Below are positions 10,855 to 18,801 of a stretch of 64,000 nucleotides of DNA, piece after piece. Below the pieces are notes generated by a model. The model was not told the DNA's origin. It made no database searches and saw nothing but the letters and a program-made list of their open reading frames with translations. Each line of letters opens with the position of its first letter. Position 1 is the stretch's first letter. Both the position numbers and the translations under genes were made by a program. The stretch is from positions 1 to 64,000 of the forward strand of contig JAFRSD010000005.1 of assembly GCA_017427775.1 (NCBI GenBank). The letters run 5' to 3'. Source of the DNA: Lachnospiraceae bacterium. Lineage in GTDB: Bacteria > Bacillota > Clostridia > Lachnospirales > Lachnospiraceae.

Positions 10855-11829
10855 TCAATACCCGATTTCGGCAAGAATCCGGTCAATCAGTTCCGCATTC
10901 TTTACGGAAAATGAGGACGTAATATGCGGCGTCTCTCCGTAAAGGATGCATCGGTTCAACTGCGACACCTCAAGCGCGTAATTCTGCGGGGCAAATACGA
11001 TCCGTTCCGTCACCCCGTCCGCGTTGTAAATCGTATAACTCAGGTTCCCTTCCTGGTTATACTCTACGCCCGACCGGATGGACCCTTTCGTCCCGTGGAT
11101 ATACAGCCGGTCATAACGGGAATTGGTATTGTTTCCGAGGTTCATTCCGACATTGAAGGATGCCCGCGCGCCGTTTTCGAACTTCATGATCACTCCGGTC
11201 AGCATATCAACGCCGAGATCGGTAAACTCCGCAACCGCCTTCACGTCCGCCACATCGGAATCGATCAGGCTGAGGATCATCGTCGTGCAATAGCATCCGA
11301 GGTCATACAGTGCTCCGCCGCCATGCTCCTTATGAAGCCGGAAGTCCTCCTTATAGCCCTGGGTGACAAATGCGGTATCGATATAATCCACATCGCCGAT
11401 CACGCCGCCTGCGATATCCTGCTTTAAGCTCTCCATGAACGGGCTGTGCAGGTACGCATACGCCTCCATCAGAAGAACGCCGTTTTTCTTTGCGGTCTCG
11501 AACATCTCCTTTGCCTCCGCCGCGTTCATCGCGAGCGGTTTCTCGCAAAGAACATGCTTTCCGGCTTCCAAAGCCTTCTTCACCCACGGCAGGTGCAGAT
11601 CGTTCGGAAGCGGAATATACACTGCCTGTACCGCCTCATCGGCAAGCAGCTCGTCATAGCTTCCGTATGCCTTTTCAATTCCATATTCCGAGGCAAATGC
11701 CTCCGCCTTCGCCAGACTTCGGCCCGCAATCGCGTAAAGCCTGCATCCCTTTGCCTTCTTCATTCCGGGAATCGTCGCCCACCGGGCAATGTTGGCGGTT
11801 CCGAGAATTCCCCAACTCACTTCACTCAT
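10855..11829 (-). CDS. Gfo/Idh/MocA family oxidoreductase
   Basis: This is a predicted NAD(P)-dependent sugar or polyol dehydrogenase of 324 residues. The N-terminal Rossmann fold begins with WGILGTANIA in place of the classical GxGxxG. The CEKPLA motif near residue 95 supplies the Lys typical of the family. The C-terminal GFO/IDH/MocA domain carries the dimer and substrate surface. Its ATG overlaps the stop of the HD-GYP gene by 4 nt (ATGA), which suggests translational coupling. It is the last gene of the operon that also encodes a sugar-phosphate-isomerase-like protein, which fits sugar or inositol-like substrates. The substrate cannot be told from the sequence. Confidence 0.9.
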   Translation of the reverse strand: MSEVSWGILGTANIARWATIPGMKKAKGCRLYAIAGRSLAKAEAFASEYGIEKAYGSYDELLADEAVQAVYIPLPNDLHLPWVKKALEAGKHVLCEKPLAMNAAEAKEMFETAKKNGVLLMEAYAYLHSPFMESLKQDIAGGVIGDVDYIDTAFVTQGYKEDFRLHKEHGGGALYDLGCYCTTMILSLIDSDVADVKAVAEFTDLGVDMLTGVIMKFENGARASFNVGMNLGNNTNSRYDRLYIHGTKGSIRSGVEYNQEGNLSYTIYNADGVTERIVFAPQNYALEVSQLNRCILYGETPHITSSFSVKNAELIDRILAEIGY

Positions 11830-13538
11830 ACTCTATCCTCCTGCGCAAGATAGTATTCCTCAAGCCGCGGTCTTGCGGCAACATAATATCGCTCTAAAGA
11901 CGGATCGAACTGCGTTCCCATTCCGCTCATGATAATACTGTCGGCCTTTTCAAAGGACATGCTGTCCTTATATACACGCTTTGAAACAAGGGCGTCATAC
12001 ACATCGGCAATTGCCATGATCCGTGCCTCAAGCGGAATCTGCTCGCCGGCGATTCCGTCGGGATAACCCGAACCGTCCCAGCGCTCATGGTGGTAATGCG
12101 CCATATTTTCCGCGACGAGATGGAACGCATCGTCATCGGTTCCGCGAAGGATCGTATGCACGATACGGGCTCCCTCCTTCGCATGCTTCTTCATCTGTTC
12201 AAACTCTTCGGGCTCAAACTTGCCGGGCTTACGGAGAATCTTATCGTCAACCGCGATCTTGCCGAGGTCGTGCATCGGCGCCGCCTTGATCAGGTTCTTG
12301 ATATATTCGTCATCAAGTTTGAACACGTTATCCTTACGGATCTCGTCCGTCAGGATCCGGACGCCTTCGCTCGTTCGACGGATATGGCCTCCGGTCGAAT
12401 TGTCGCGGCTTTCAACCATGGTCGCCATGCCGAGGATCAGATTGTCGTGCATCTCCACGATGTGCCTGGTCTTCTCATCTACCTGCTCCCGAAGCTTCGC
12501 GTTGAATCCGTCCAGAAGTTCAATGTACTGCTGGCGTTTCGTATCGTCGCTGATGAAGAACTGGTAGCCGCGCTTCCGCTTTCCGCTGAACAGATAGGTA
12601 ACGGAAACGAGGTAACTGTTGTCGCCGTGCTTATAGGTAAACTGATTACTCTTCTCGTCTTTAACAAACTTATCAAGCCACTCGTCAATATACGGGGCAA
12701 GCGTATTATCCTCCGGAATAACGCGGTCCACAATGGCTCCGGCAAGTTCGGGAAATACGCCGAGCGCGGTCACGTTACAGCCGAGATAATGTCTTTTAAA
12801 GTCAAAGGAAAGAAAGCCTTTGTCGCCGGTCTGAACAAGGGAATCGATTCCCGAATCCGTGATATCGTAAAGACAGACCTGGTTGATGATGATCAGATAC
12901 ATGATCTGCGCGAACACGTATGCGACCGAGATCAGCTCGATCTTGTCCGTGATCAGGCTCCTGCCGCCGTAAAATGCGAACACCGCGATCATCTCCGGGA
13001 TAAACATCAGAAGAATGATCTTGTTCGGCACGTTCTTCTTTTTGAAGAAGCTGTATACCATCGCTGCGAAGCTGATCGCGAAATAGCCTAAGATCATGGC
13101 GGCAAATACGGTGTGCATCACGCCGTAGTCCTTGTCAATCAGCCTTCCGACTCCGTCCTCGACCACGAACCCGTAAGATTTATAAAAGATTTTGATGTTT
13201 CCGTAGCCGACCGTCAGCGCACTCAGGTAGACGATCATGCTTAATGAGACAAATACCATCCGCACCGCGCGCGGCACCTTGATGTCACATAGGTTCAGTA
13301 TCGTCAGCGTGATGATCAGCATCAGAAACGTCGCGCCGAGATACGTGATCTTGTTGGCAAGCGTCGCCTCTTCTATGGTTTTGGCACGCGCCGTCAGCAG
13401 GTTTCCGAGTATCGCGATTGGGACAAATGTGAAGATCAGCGTGACATGGACGTCAAAGTGCTTATGCCAGCTCATCAGATACACGAGCGTCAGCACAACG
13501 GAAATCAGCAGTAAAATCTGGTAATACGCTAGAATCAT
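11826..13538 (-). CDS. Membrane HD-GYP domain protein (c-di-GMP phosphodiesterase)
   Basis: This 570-residue protein has about seven membrane segments in residues 1-225, like the 7TM sensor modules of histidine kinases, then a PAS-sized cytoplasmic region and a coiled segment. The C-terminal HD-GYP domain (about residues 370-555) contains HDLGKIAVDD and a full HHERWDGSGYPDG, so the metal ligands and the GYP motif are intact. HD-GYP enzymes hydrolyse c-di-GMP or related dinucleotides. It lies third in an operon of sugar-metabolism enzymes, 16 nt after the FMN dehydrogenase gene and overlapping the Gfo/Idh gene. This is an unusual context for a signalling protein. The ligand of the 7TM part is unknown. 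Confidence 0.93.
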   Translation of the reverse strand: MILAYYQILLLISVVLTLVYLMSWHKHFDVHVTLIFTFVPIAILGNLLTARAKTIEEATLANKITYLGATFLMLIITLTILNLCDIKVPRAVRMVFVSLSMIVYLSALTVGYGNIKIFYKSYGFVVEDGVGRLIDKDYGVMHTVFAAMILGYFAISFAAMVYSFFKKKNVPNKIILLMFIPEMIAVFAFYGGRSLITDKIELISVAYVFAQIMYLIIINQVCLYDITDSGIDSLVQTGDKGFLSFDFKRHYLGCNVTALGVFPELAGAIVDRVIPEDNTLAPYIDEWLDKFVKDEKSNQFTYKHGDNSYLVSVTYLFSGKRKRGYQFFISDDTKRQQYIELLDGFNAKLREQVDEKTRHIVEMHDNLILGMATMVESRDNSTGGHIRRTSEGVRILTDEIRKDNVFKLDDEYIKNLIKAAPMHDLGKIAVDDKILRKPGKFEPEEFEQMKKHAKEGARIVHTILRGTDDDAFHLVAENMAHYHHERWDGSGYPDGIAGEQIPLEARIMAIADVYDALVSKRVYKDSMSFEKADSIIMSGMGTQFDPSLERYYVAARPRLEEYYLAQEDRV

Positions 13539-13554
13539 AGCAAAAACCTTCCTA

Positions 13555-14454
13555 TCAATCCTTTACAACAATACAGCTGTCATTGATGTCCGAAACACGG
13601 GCAAATCCGGTACAGCTCATAATAAACCGGAGCTCGTTTCCGACGCCCTGAAGGAATTCCTTCATGCCGGAAACACCGCCTTTTTCAAGGGGCGGCAGCA
13701 TCGAACGGCCGACCGCCGCGGCATCCGCGCCAAGCGCGATTGCCTTATAAACGTCCGCGCCGCTTGCAATCCCGCAGTCCACGATGATCTTCACGTCGTA
13801 ACCTTTGAGCGCCTTCTTAATCTCCGGAAGGATCATCATCGGCGGTACCGCGTAGGGAAGCCGTCCGTGGTGATGGCTTACGAGGATTGCTTTCACGCCG
13901 AGGTCGGCACATTTGACGGCGTCTTCGGCACTCAGCACGCCTTTTACGTAAAACGGGAGTCTGGTCGACTCAACATAAGAACGGATCATCGAAGTCGTCT
14001 GGACCGCCATCTGCTCGCCGATCACGACATCCAACCCCTGGTTTCCGAAGATATGGTCAATATCCATTCCGATTCCGGCCGCGCCTGCTTCTTCGGCAAA
14101 TGCCATCTGGTCGCGGACTTTGCCGTTATCCGCGTACGGCTTCACGATCCGGACGGTCATCGCGCCGGTCGCCGCAATGCGGGCGAACATGTCATTTTCC
14201 ATCATGCCGACAAAATTGAGGATGTTCATCTCCCGTGCCGCGATCGAGTATTCCTCAAGCCCGGTCAGTTCCCGGCCGCCCATCGGTCCGAGGTGGGAAA
14301 ACGCAGGCGTCATCACGGGCATCGAAAACGTATAGCCGAGGAATTCCGTCCGCGTATCGGCAACAACGGAATCGATCAGGCGTTCCTTGATCAGAATCCT
14401 GTCCATATACTGCGCCGTGATCACGTTGGCATCCGACAGTCTATGATATTCCAT
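13555..14454 (-). CDS. FMN-dependent alpha-hydroxy-acid dehydrogenase
   Basis: This 299-residue TIM-barrel flavoprotein belongs to the glycolate oxidase / lactate dehydrogenase family. It would oxidise an L-2-hydroxy acid to the 2-oxo acid. The catalytic His and Arg sit in SHHHGR, a variant of the usual SNHGxR. The FMN-phosphate loop appears as IVDCGIASGADVYKA followed by GADAAAVGR. It is shorter than the 350-400 residues of glycolate oxidases, as is common in Firmicutes members. Its AAAGGAGG ribosome binding site lies inside the end of the upstream isomerase gene, with a 14-nt overlap. The substrate is unknown; the operon suggests a sugar-acid pathway. Confidence 0.88.
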   Translation of the reverse strand: MEYHRLSDANVITAQYMDRILIKERLIDSVVADTRTEFLGYTFSMPVMTPAFSHLGPMGGRELTGLEEYSIAAREMNILNFVGMMENDMFARIAATGAMTVRIVKPYADNGKVRDQMAFAEEAGAAGIGMDIDHIFGNQGLDVVIGEQMAVQTTSMIRSYVESTRLPFYVKGVLSAEDAVKCADLGVKAILVSHHHGRLPYAVPPMMILPEIKKALKGYDVKIIVDCGIASGADVYKAIALGADAAAVGRSMLPPLEKGGVSGMKEFLQGVGNELRFIMSCTGFARVSDINDSCIVVKD

Positions 14455-15265
14455 GGAGAACCTCCTTTAACACGTTGAAATAGGTGATATATTCCTCATC
14501 CGTATGCAGATGCTCTAAGATGACCGACATATCGGGGTCGATCGCGTTCATCGCTTCGACATAACGGCGGAGCGGGAATTCGCCCTTGCCGGGCGCGCAC
14601 TCTTCGAGTTGGAAGGTGTACTCTTCCTTCAGGTGAATGTCCTTAATGTGACAGCTGCGGATCCGGTTTCCGAGAAGCGAAGCGCACCTGTCAACGAACT
14701 CGTCCGCGAAGAAATAGCGGTCCGCGCTCTGCACCATGTTGATGATGTCCATATGTACGGCAAAGCGGTCGCGGTTTACCTCTTCAATCAGGCGGAGATA
14801 ATCCTCAGGGCCGGTCGGAACCATCCAGGGCATCGGCTCAAGCGTAAAGTAAGTATTCTTCACTTCCGCGCGGTCGATGATGTCCTGCACCATCCGAACC
14901 GTCTCGCGTCTTGCATCTTCTGTAAAGTTCTCACGGTAGTGCCCGTCCCAGCGGGGTCCGAACGCGCCCGCCACATTGACCGCGCACCGGGCGCCGAGTT
15001 CTTCGGCAAGCCGCAGCTGCGCTACACTGTAATCGCGGTTTCTCTTACGCTCTTCCGGGTCCTTAGCAAGCGCGTTACGCCAGATCCCGACCTCCGCGAT
15101 CAAAAGTCCGTACTGATCGGCAGCCTTCTTATACTCCGCAATCTTCTCCCGCGGCGCATCGCTCTGAACGGGAAATACGACTGCGCGGCAGCCGAGCTCC
15201 GTCTGCCTCTTCGCCCATTCCTCCGCCGAGGTATGCCGAAGAGGCGATGAAATCCCAAGTCTCAT
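14441..15265 (-). CDS. Sugar phosphate isomerase/epimerase (AP endonuclease 2 fold)
   Basis: This is a 274-residue TIM-barrel protein of the xylose isomerase-like superfamily. Metal-ligand positions are visible as the Glu of TLEPMP, the Asp/His of VHMDIIN, the His of CHIKD and the Glu of ILEHLH. Members isomerise or epimerise sugars or keto-sugars such as tagatose, hydroxypyruvate or inosose. It is the first gene of the four-gene operon, with GGAGGATGGAGC before the ATG and a promoter at 15375-15403. The absence of a linked transporter leaves the substrate open. Confidence 0.85.
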   Translation of the reverse strand: MRLGISSPLRHTSAEEWAKRQTELGCRAVVFPVQSDAPREKIAEYKKAADQYGLLIAEVGIWRNALAKDPEERKRNRDYSVAQLRLAEELGARCAVNVAGAFGPRWDGHYRENFTEDARRETVRMVQDIIDRAEVKNTYFTLEPMPWMVPTGPEDYLRLIEEVNRDRFAVHMDIINMVQSADRYFFADEFVDRCASLLGNRIRSCHIKDIHLKEEYTFQLEECAPGKGEFPLRRYVEAMNAIDPDMSVILEHLHTDEEYITYFNVLKEVLHGIS

Positions 15266-15374
15266 GCTCCATCCTCCTTACCCGTTACACATCCGAAATC
15301 CCCGAAATGACCTTTCAGGGCGCTTCTCTGACAGCTCAGAAAAACCATTTTTCTCACTTTAATTATCTTAAAAA

Positions 15375-15403
15375 ATTGTAGCATGAAAAGGCGGAAAACG
15401 CAA
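15375..15403 (-). promoter_or_regulatory. Promoter of the isomerase/HD-GYP operon
   Basis: On the minus strand TTGCGT (15398-15403) and TACAAT (15375-15380) are separated by 17 nt. The -35 lies inside the terminator hairpin of the preceding gene, so the two signals overlap. Confidence 0.55.
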
Positions 15404-15424
15404 TGAACCATAGCATTTTCCGCC
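15384..15424 (-). terminator. Terminator of the 131-residue gene
   Basis: On the minus strand GGCGGAAAATGC (15413-15424) pairs with the arm at 15390-15401 and is followed by TTTTC. The loop is about 11 nt. Confidence 0.7.
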
Positions 15425-15497
15425 TGTCTTATTTTATCCGATTTTTGTTGACAAAGAACTTGTCAGACCAGGCGTTTCCGCCTTTCAAACCGAAGCG

Positions 15498-15893
15498 CTA
15501 CCACTCCGGCTCATTACTCTCCTCAATCGTTCCCGCCCAGCGGTAACGGCCGTTGGTCGCACACAGGAAGCGCCGCCGGAATTCCGCTTCAATCTGGAAT
15601 CCGTCATAGCGGAAGTTAAGTTCCTCCGCTTCCGCGGGAGTCTCCACCGGAAAATAGTGCGAATAGAACGAATCCGACGAGTCGTCCGTATCGGAATGGT
15701 ATTCCGAACGCTGGTACAAAAGATATCCGCCGCAGCCCTGGCAACGGCACAGCTTCCGCCCGCCATCGTCCCAGATGTGCAGTTTGTGCCCGTGCGCGCT
15801 GCTGCCGTACTCTTCGACCGTCTCCCAGCCGTTGCTCCAATGCTCATGGGCATCTTCAATGTTCTTCATTTGAAACGCAATGCACGATGCCAT
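15498..15893 (-). CDS. Unknown small protein with a possible zinc knuckle
   Basis: This 131-residue soluble protein has no membrane segment or signal peptide. A CRCQGCGG motif near residue 50 could hold a metal, but only one Cys pair is clear and a further Cys is at about residue 109. The second half is rich in Asp, Ser and Tyr, followed by a charged helix. ATG at 15893 has AGGAGG 9 nt upstream, and its own promoter and terminator flank it. I do not recognise the family. Overlapping frames of similar length exist in this GC-rich stretch, but this one has the ribosome binding site and natural codon use. Confidence 0.72.
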   Translation of the reverse strand: MASCIAFQMKNIEDAHEHWSNGWETVEEYGSSAHGHKLHIWDDGGRKLCRCQGCGGYLLYQRSEYHSDTDDSSDSFYSHYFPVETPAEAEELNFRYDGFQIEAEFRRRFLCATNGRYRWAGTIEESNEPEW

Positions 15894-15927
15894 CGGTTAA
15901 TCCTCCTGTCTGATTTCTCCCGACATC

Positions 15928-15956
15928 ATTGTAGCACAGCGCGAAGCCGATGTCAT
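15928..15956 (-). promoter_or_regulatory. Promoter of the 131-residue gene
   Basis: On the minus strand ATGACA (15951-15956) and TACAAT (15928-15933) are separated by 17 nt, each one base off consensus. The -35 is at the end of the DUF4173 gene. Confidence 0.6.
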
Positions 15957-15963
15957 CCGAAAC

Positions 15964-17535
15964 TTACCGGATGGAATCTAACGCCTTCTTCGCCTTATAT
16001 TCCGACACGTTGAAATTCCGGAAATCCTTCTTCTTAAGGTTCAGCCGGTATGTGATCTCATGCCCTTCCATATCCGTGCGGGTGCTCCACAGCACGGGAT
16101 CCCGGTTCCACCGTTCAATGATCACGGGGATCGCATCGGTCGAAAGCATGTCGTGCGTATACTCGCTGCCGTATCCTCGGTCCATGTTATATGCCGCGAT
16201 CCACCGGTCCGGATAACTGAAGGCAAATACGAGCCATGTCGCCGCCACAATCGCCGCCGCGCTCCGAACAAACGGGAATGAAGCGCGGTATACAAGCGCG
16301 ACGGCCGCTGCCACAACAAGCGCGATCACCGCAAGCGCCCACAGCACAAACGCCCGCAGGAACGTAAACCCGTACGCGCCGATATAGAGGATCATCCGGT
16401 AAAGGCTTGAACCGAGCATCACATAGGTGCAGCCGCAGATTCCGGTAAGCATTCCCCGCAGTACCGCATGGTCACGGGAGTATTTTCTGCACACGAGCAC
16501 CAACGCAAGATTGATCAGGCAGACAAATACGAGTTCATAAAATCCTTCGTGAACATATCTTGCATACGTATATCCATCCGGAAGCTTTCCCGCGCCCAGG
16601 AACAGATAGTATACCTGGATCGCGCAATAGAAAAGATACACGATCAGAATCACGGTCATGATCGTGATCGACACAAGCGGGTTGCGGTTCCGTTCATCCT
16701 TCGGCTCGGTGCAGAGCCAGCCGATCTTCTTCGAGAAGCGGGTCATCAGGGCAAAGGAAACCGCGAACATTCCGAAAAGCATGCCGAGGATCACGACGAT
16801 TCCCGAATCGAACCGAAGCTCCGTCATATCCGAAAGCGCATGATAAAAGACGGCATCGGACGACGCAAGAAGCGGCACGATGACAATCAGAAGCGGAATA
16901 CAGAGGACAAGCCCGAGGAAGATGTACCGCATCGGATCCTCCTGCCGTTCCGCCGCGCCATCGCTTCCGGCACGCCGTTCCCTGTGGATGGAAATCGCCT
17001 CCGTCACGATATTCGGAATAAAGGAAATCGCCGAGACAGCCATCTCAAAGATTGCCTTACAGTAACGGGTCACATCCCACTTCGAATCATCATAGAGACT
17101 GCTTAAAAACAACATAAACAGGAGCCCGTACATCAATACCTTGTCGATCACGATCAGATACAGGCTTCCCGTCGTCGCCACGTGTACGGCAAGCGCCATG
17201 ATTCCGACAGCATAATAAACGGCCGATTTCTTAGGCTTCTCTCCCAGCAGTTTCAGCACGGCGAAGAACACGGCAAGCGTTGCCGCCGCGTAGAACGGAT
17301 ACGTGATCCCATTTGGCGCATTATAGAGACAGAACGTAAACACGACCGCATAGCCGATACTCAGAAAGAGTTTCATAAAGAACCGGGATCGTTTCAGCGA
17401 CGGATCCTCCGTCGGTTCCGGCATTGCGGACACGCCCCTCCATACGAATCCCCCTGCAGGCGTACTGTCATTTTCCTTAATCCGGATGATCTCATATTCT
17501 TCGTTCAGATCTGGCATCGCTTTATCATTTTCCAT
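15964..17535 (-). CDS. DUF4173/DUF4153-like multi-spanning membrane protein
   Basis: This 523-residue protein has a charged cytoplasmic N-terminus of about 50 residues, then about 11-12 hydrophobic segments, and a soluble C-terminal tail of about 90 residues containing a WNRDPVLW-type motif and a final YKAKKAL helix. The overall pattern matches the DUF4173/DUF4153 membrane family, whose function is unknown. It is the last gene of the DUF2975-XRE-DUF4173 operon, 38 nt after the XRE gene. Its cytoplasmic segment between the middle helices is Arg/Asp-rich. I infer a regulated membrane function, not a specific activity. Confidence 0.8.
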   Translation of the reverse strand: MENDKAMPDLNEEYEIIRIKENDSTPAGGFVWRGVSAMPEPTEDPSLKRSRFFMKLFLSIGYAVVFTFCLYNAPNGITYPFYAAATLAVFFAVLKLLGEKPKKSAVYYAVGIMALAVHVATTGSLYLIVIDKVLMYGLLFMLFLSSLYDDSKWDVTRYCKAIFEMAVSAISFIPNIVTEAISIHRERRAGSDGAAERQEDPMRYIFLGLVLCIPLLIVIVPLLASSDAVFYHALSDMTELRFDSGIVVILGMLFGMFAVSFALMTRFSKKIGWLCTEPKDERNRNPLVSITIMTVILIVYLFYCAIQVYYLFLGAGKLPDGYTYARYVHEGFYELVFVCLINLALVLVCRKYSRDHAVLRGMLTGICGCTYVMLGSSLYRMILYIGAYGFTFLRAFVLWALAVIALVVAAAVALVYRASFPFVRSAAAIVAATWLVFAFSYPDRWIAAYNMDRGYGSEYTHDMLSTDAIPVIIERWNRDPVLWSTRTDMEGHEITYRLNLKKKDFRNFNVSEYKAKKALDSIR

Positions 17536-17573
17536 TTCATTACTCTCCGTTTCTTTCCCACACAGCTGCCGAT

Positions 17574-17834
17574 TCAGTTCTTCCGGTATTCAAACAGATC
17601 CCCGGGCTGACAGTCCAAAATCTCACACAGTTTCTCGATTGTAGATACCTTTATTGCCTTTGCCTTTCCGCTCTTCAGAATGGACATGTTCGCGAGCGTG
17701 ATGCCGACGCGGTTCGCAAGCTCGGTGACGCTCATCTTCCGTCTGGCGAGCATCACGTCGATGTTGAACACCAGGTGCCCGCTAAGAGGCATCTCCTCGT
17801 CCGTCATCTTTTCCAATTCATCCGTCTGCTTCAT
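17574..17834 (-). CDS. XRE-family regulator, YozG-like
   Basis: This 86-residue protein consists of one Cro/C1-type helix-turn-helix (about residues 22-82) with the segment VTELANRVGITLANMSILKSG and a C-terminal CQPGDLFEY typical of the HTH_26 group. In Bacillus the relative YozG is paired with the DUF2975 protein YoaS, and here the same pair is present, 18 nt apart. The role is probably control of its own operon, perhaps through the palindrome at 18436-18454. There is a short N-terminal extension of about 15 residues, and a start at Met15 is also possible. Confidence 0.88.
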   Translation of the reverse strand: MKQTDELEKMTDEEMPLSGHLVFNIDVMLARRKMSVTELANRVGITLANMSILKSGKAKAIKVSTIEKLCEILDCQPGDLFEYRKN

Positions 17835-17852
17835 TCCTCTTCTCCCGTCCGC

Positions 17853-18332
17853 CTATACCGTAAGCTCATTCTCTTCCTGAATCTCCGCGGCCTTCGTTAC
17901 AAGGTGCGAAAGCGCCGCCGCACATATGGCAAATGCGGTTCCGAAGCAGCAGATCACAACTGCCGCGGCCATCACAAGCGGCCGGGTGACCCGAAGACAG
18001 ATCTCCGCCGTATTGATCACGAAGAAATACACCGTGTCGATCAGAGCCAGATAGCAGATTGCCTTAAGCCGGTCCGCGTTATCGCGGGAAAATGACCGGT
18101 TCGCCCCGATATCGGACGCGATCCCCCATCCCTTCGCCAGCACGAAGAAACACGGCACGGCGGAAATCCATATGGTGATCATCCAAGGCAGGGAGTGTTT
18201 CGCATCCATCAGTTCATTCTCCACCATATACTTTGCCGCAAAAGGAATCAGCAAAGCGTACACCACGATTCCGCACAGCCCCACGCCGATTGCTACGCTT
18301 TTAAGCAGAACTGAAAGTTCTTTCTGTTTCAT
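17853..18332 (-). CDS. DUF2975 membrane protein, YoaS-like
   Basis: This 159-residue protein has four membrane segments (about residues 14-35, 48-65, 96-112 and 119-145) and fits DUF2975. It is first in the operon with the XRE regulator and the DUF4173 protein. By analogy with other membrane-protein/XRE pairs, it may sense a membrane signal and hold or release the regulator. That is inference; nothing is known of a ligand. Confidence 0.85.
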   Translation of the reverse strand: MKQKELSVLLKSVAIGVGLCGIVVYALLIPFAAKYMVENELMDAKHSLPWMITIWISAVPCFFVLAKGWGIASDIGANRSFSRDNADRLKAICYLALIDTVYFFVINTAEICLRVTRPLVMAAAVVICCFGTAFAICAAALSHLVTKAAEIQEENELTV

Positions 18333-18400
18333 TCCTTACCTCCCGAATCATCGGTGCCCAAACGGCTTCCTGTGTATTACAATCGTTCCTGTTTAAGCCG

Positions 18401-18429
18401 AGAATACCACTGAAAAGAACGAAAGTCAA
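18401..18429 (-). promoter_or_regulatory. Promoter of the DUF2975-XRE-DUF4173 operon
   Basis: On the minus strand TTGACT (18424-18429) and TATTCT (18401-18406) are separated by 17 nt. Confidence 0.7.
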
Positions 18430-18435
18430 CAATTA

Positions 18436-18454
18436 TTTATCGAATTACGATAAA
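18436..18454. promoter_or_regulatory. Palindrome just upstream of the DUF2975 promoter
   Basis: TTTATCG, five bases, CGATAAA is a perfect 7-bp inverted repeat whose edge is 6 nt from the -35 element. Its size and position suit a dimeric XRE operator. That the linked YozG-like protein binds it is inference. Confidence 0.5.
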
Positions 18455-18471
18455 TTTTTACTATTTTATCC

Positions 18472-18504
18472 ATAAAGGAAGCGCCGTCCCCATCGGAACG
18501 GCGC
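18472..18504 (-). terminator. Probable copA terminator
   Basis: On the minus strand GCGCCGTTCC and GGGACGGCGC (18481-18504) form a 10-bp stem followed by TTCCTTTAT. The U-tract is imperfect. Confidence 0.55.
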
Positions 18505-18585
18505 CTGCAAACCGCCTTTGATCCTTTATTTTCAGCCAATCCATCACTTTCACGAACATCCTGCTCCGTTTGATCAAAAACTTTA

Positions 18586-18801
18586 TTACGCTTCCAGTAC
18601 GCCGCAATAAGCGTAGTCCTTATCTTCAACGGCCTTTTTAACCGTCTGCTCGTCAAATGCGCCGCAAAGCGTAAGAACGGCCGTGCCCTTCTCATGACTC
18701 ACTTCCGCAAACTCCACGAACGGAAGCGCCTCAAGCGTCTTCTTAACATTAGCCTCACAATGGCCGCACATCATGCCGTCAATCTTAACCGTAACTGTCA
18801 T
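18586..18801 (-). CDS. CopZ-like copper chaperone from an internal start in copA
   Basis: Inside copA, in the same frame, an ATG at 18801 is preceded by GAAAGGAG with 7 nt spacing. Initiation there would give a free 71-residue HMA protein with the GMMCGHC copper site, of the size of stand-alone CopZ chaperones. In many Firmicutes copZ is a separate gene next to copA. Production of the short form is inference; the site itself is clear in the sequence. Confidence 0.5.
   Translation of the reverse strand: MTVTVKIDGMMCGHCEANVKKTLEALPFVEFAEVSHEKGTAVLTLCGAFDEQTVKKAVEDKDYAYCGVLEA

Noticed and set aside
14441-15265. Xylose isomerase as a specific name for the TIM-barrel gene
   Set aside because: Only the superfamily fold and metal ligands are visible. 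The length and sequence differ from true xylose isomerases.
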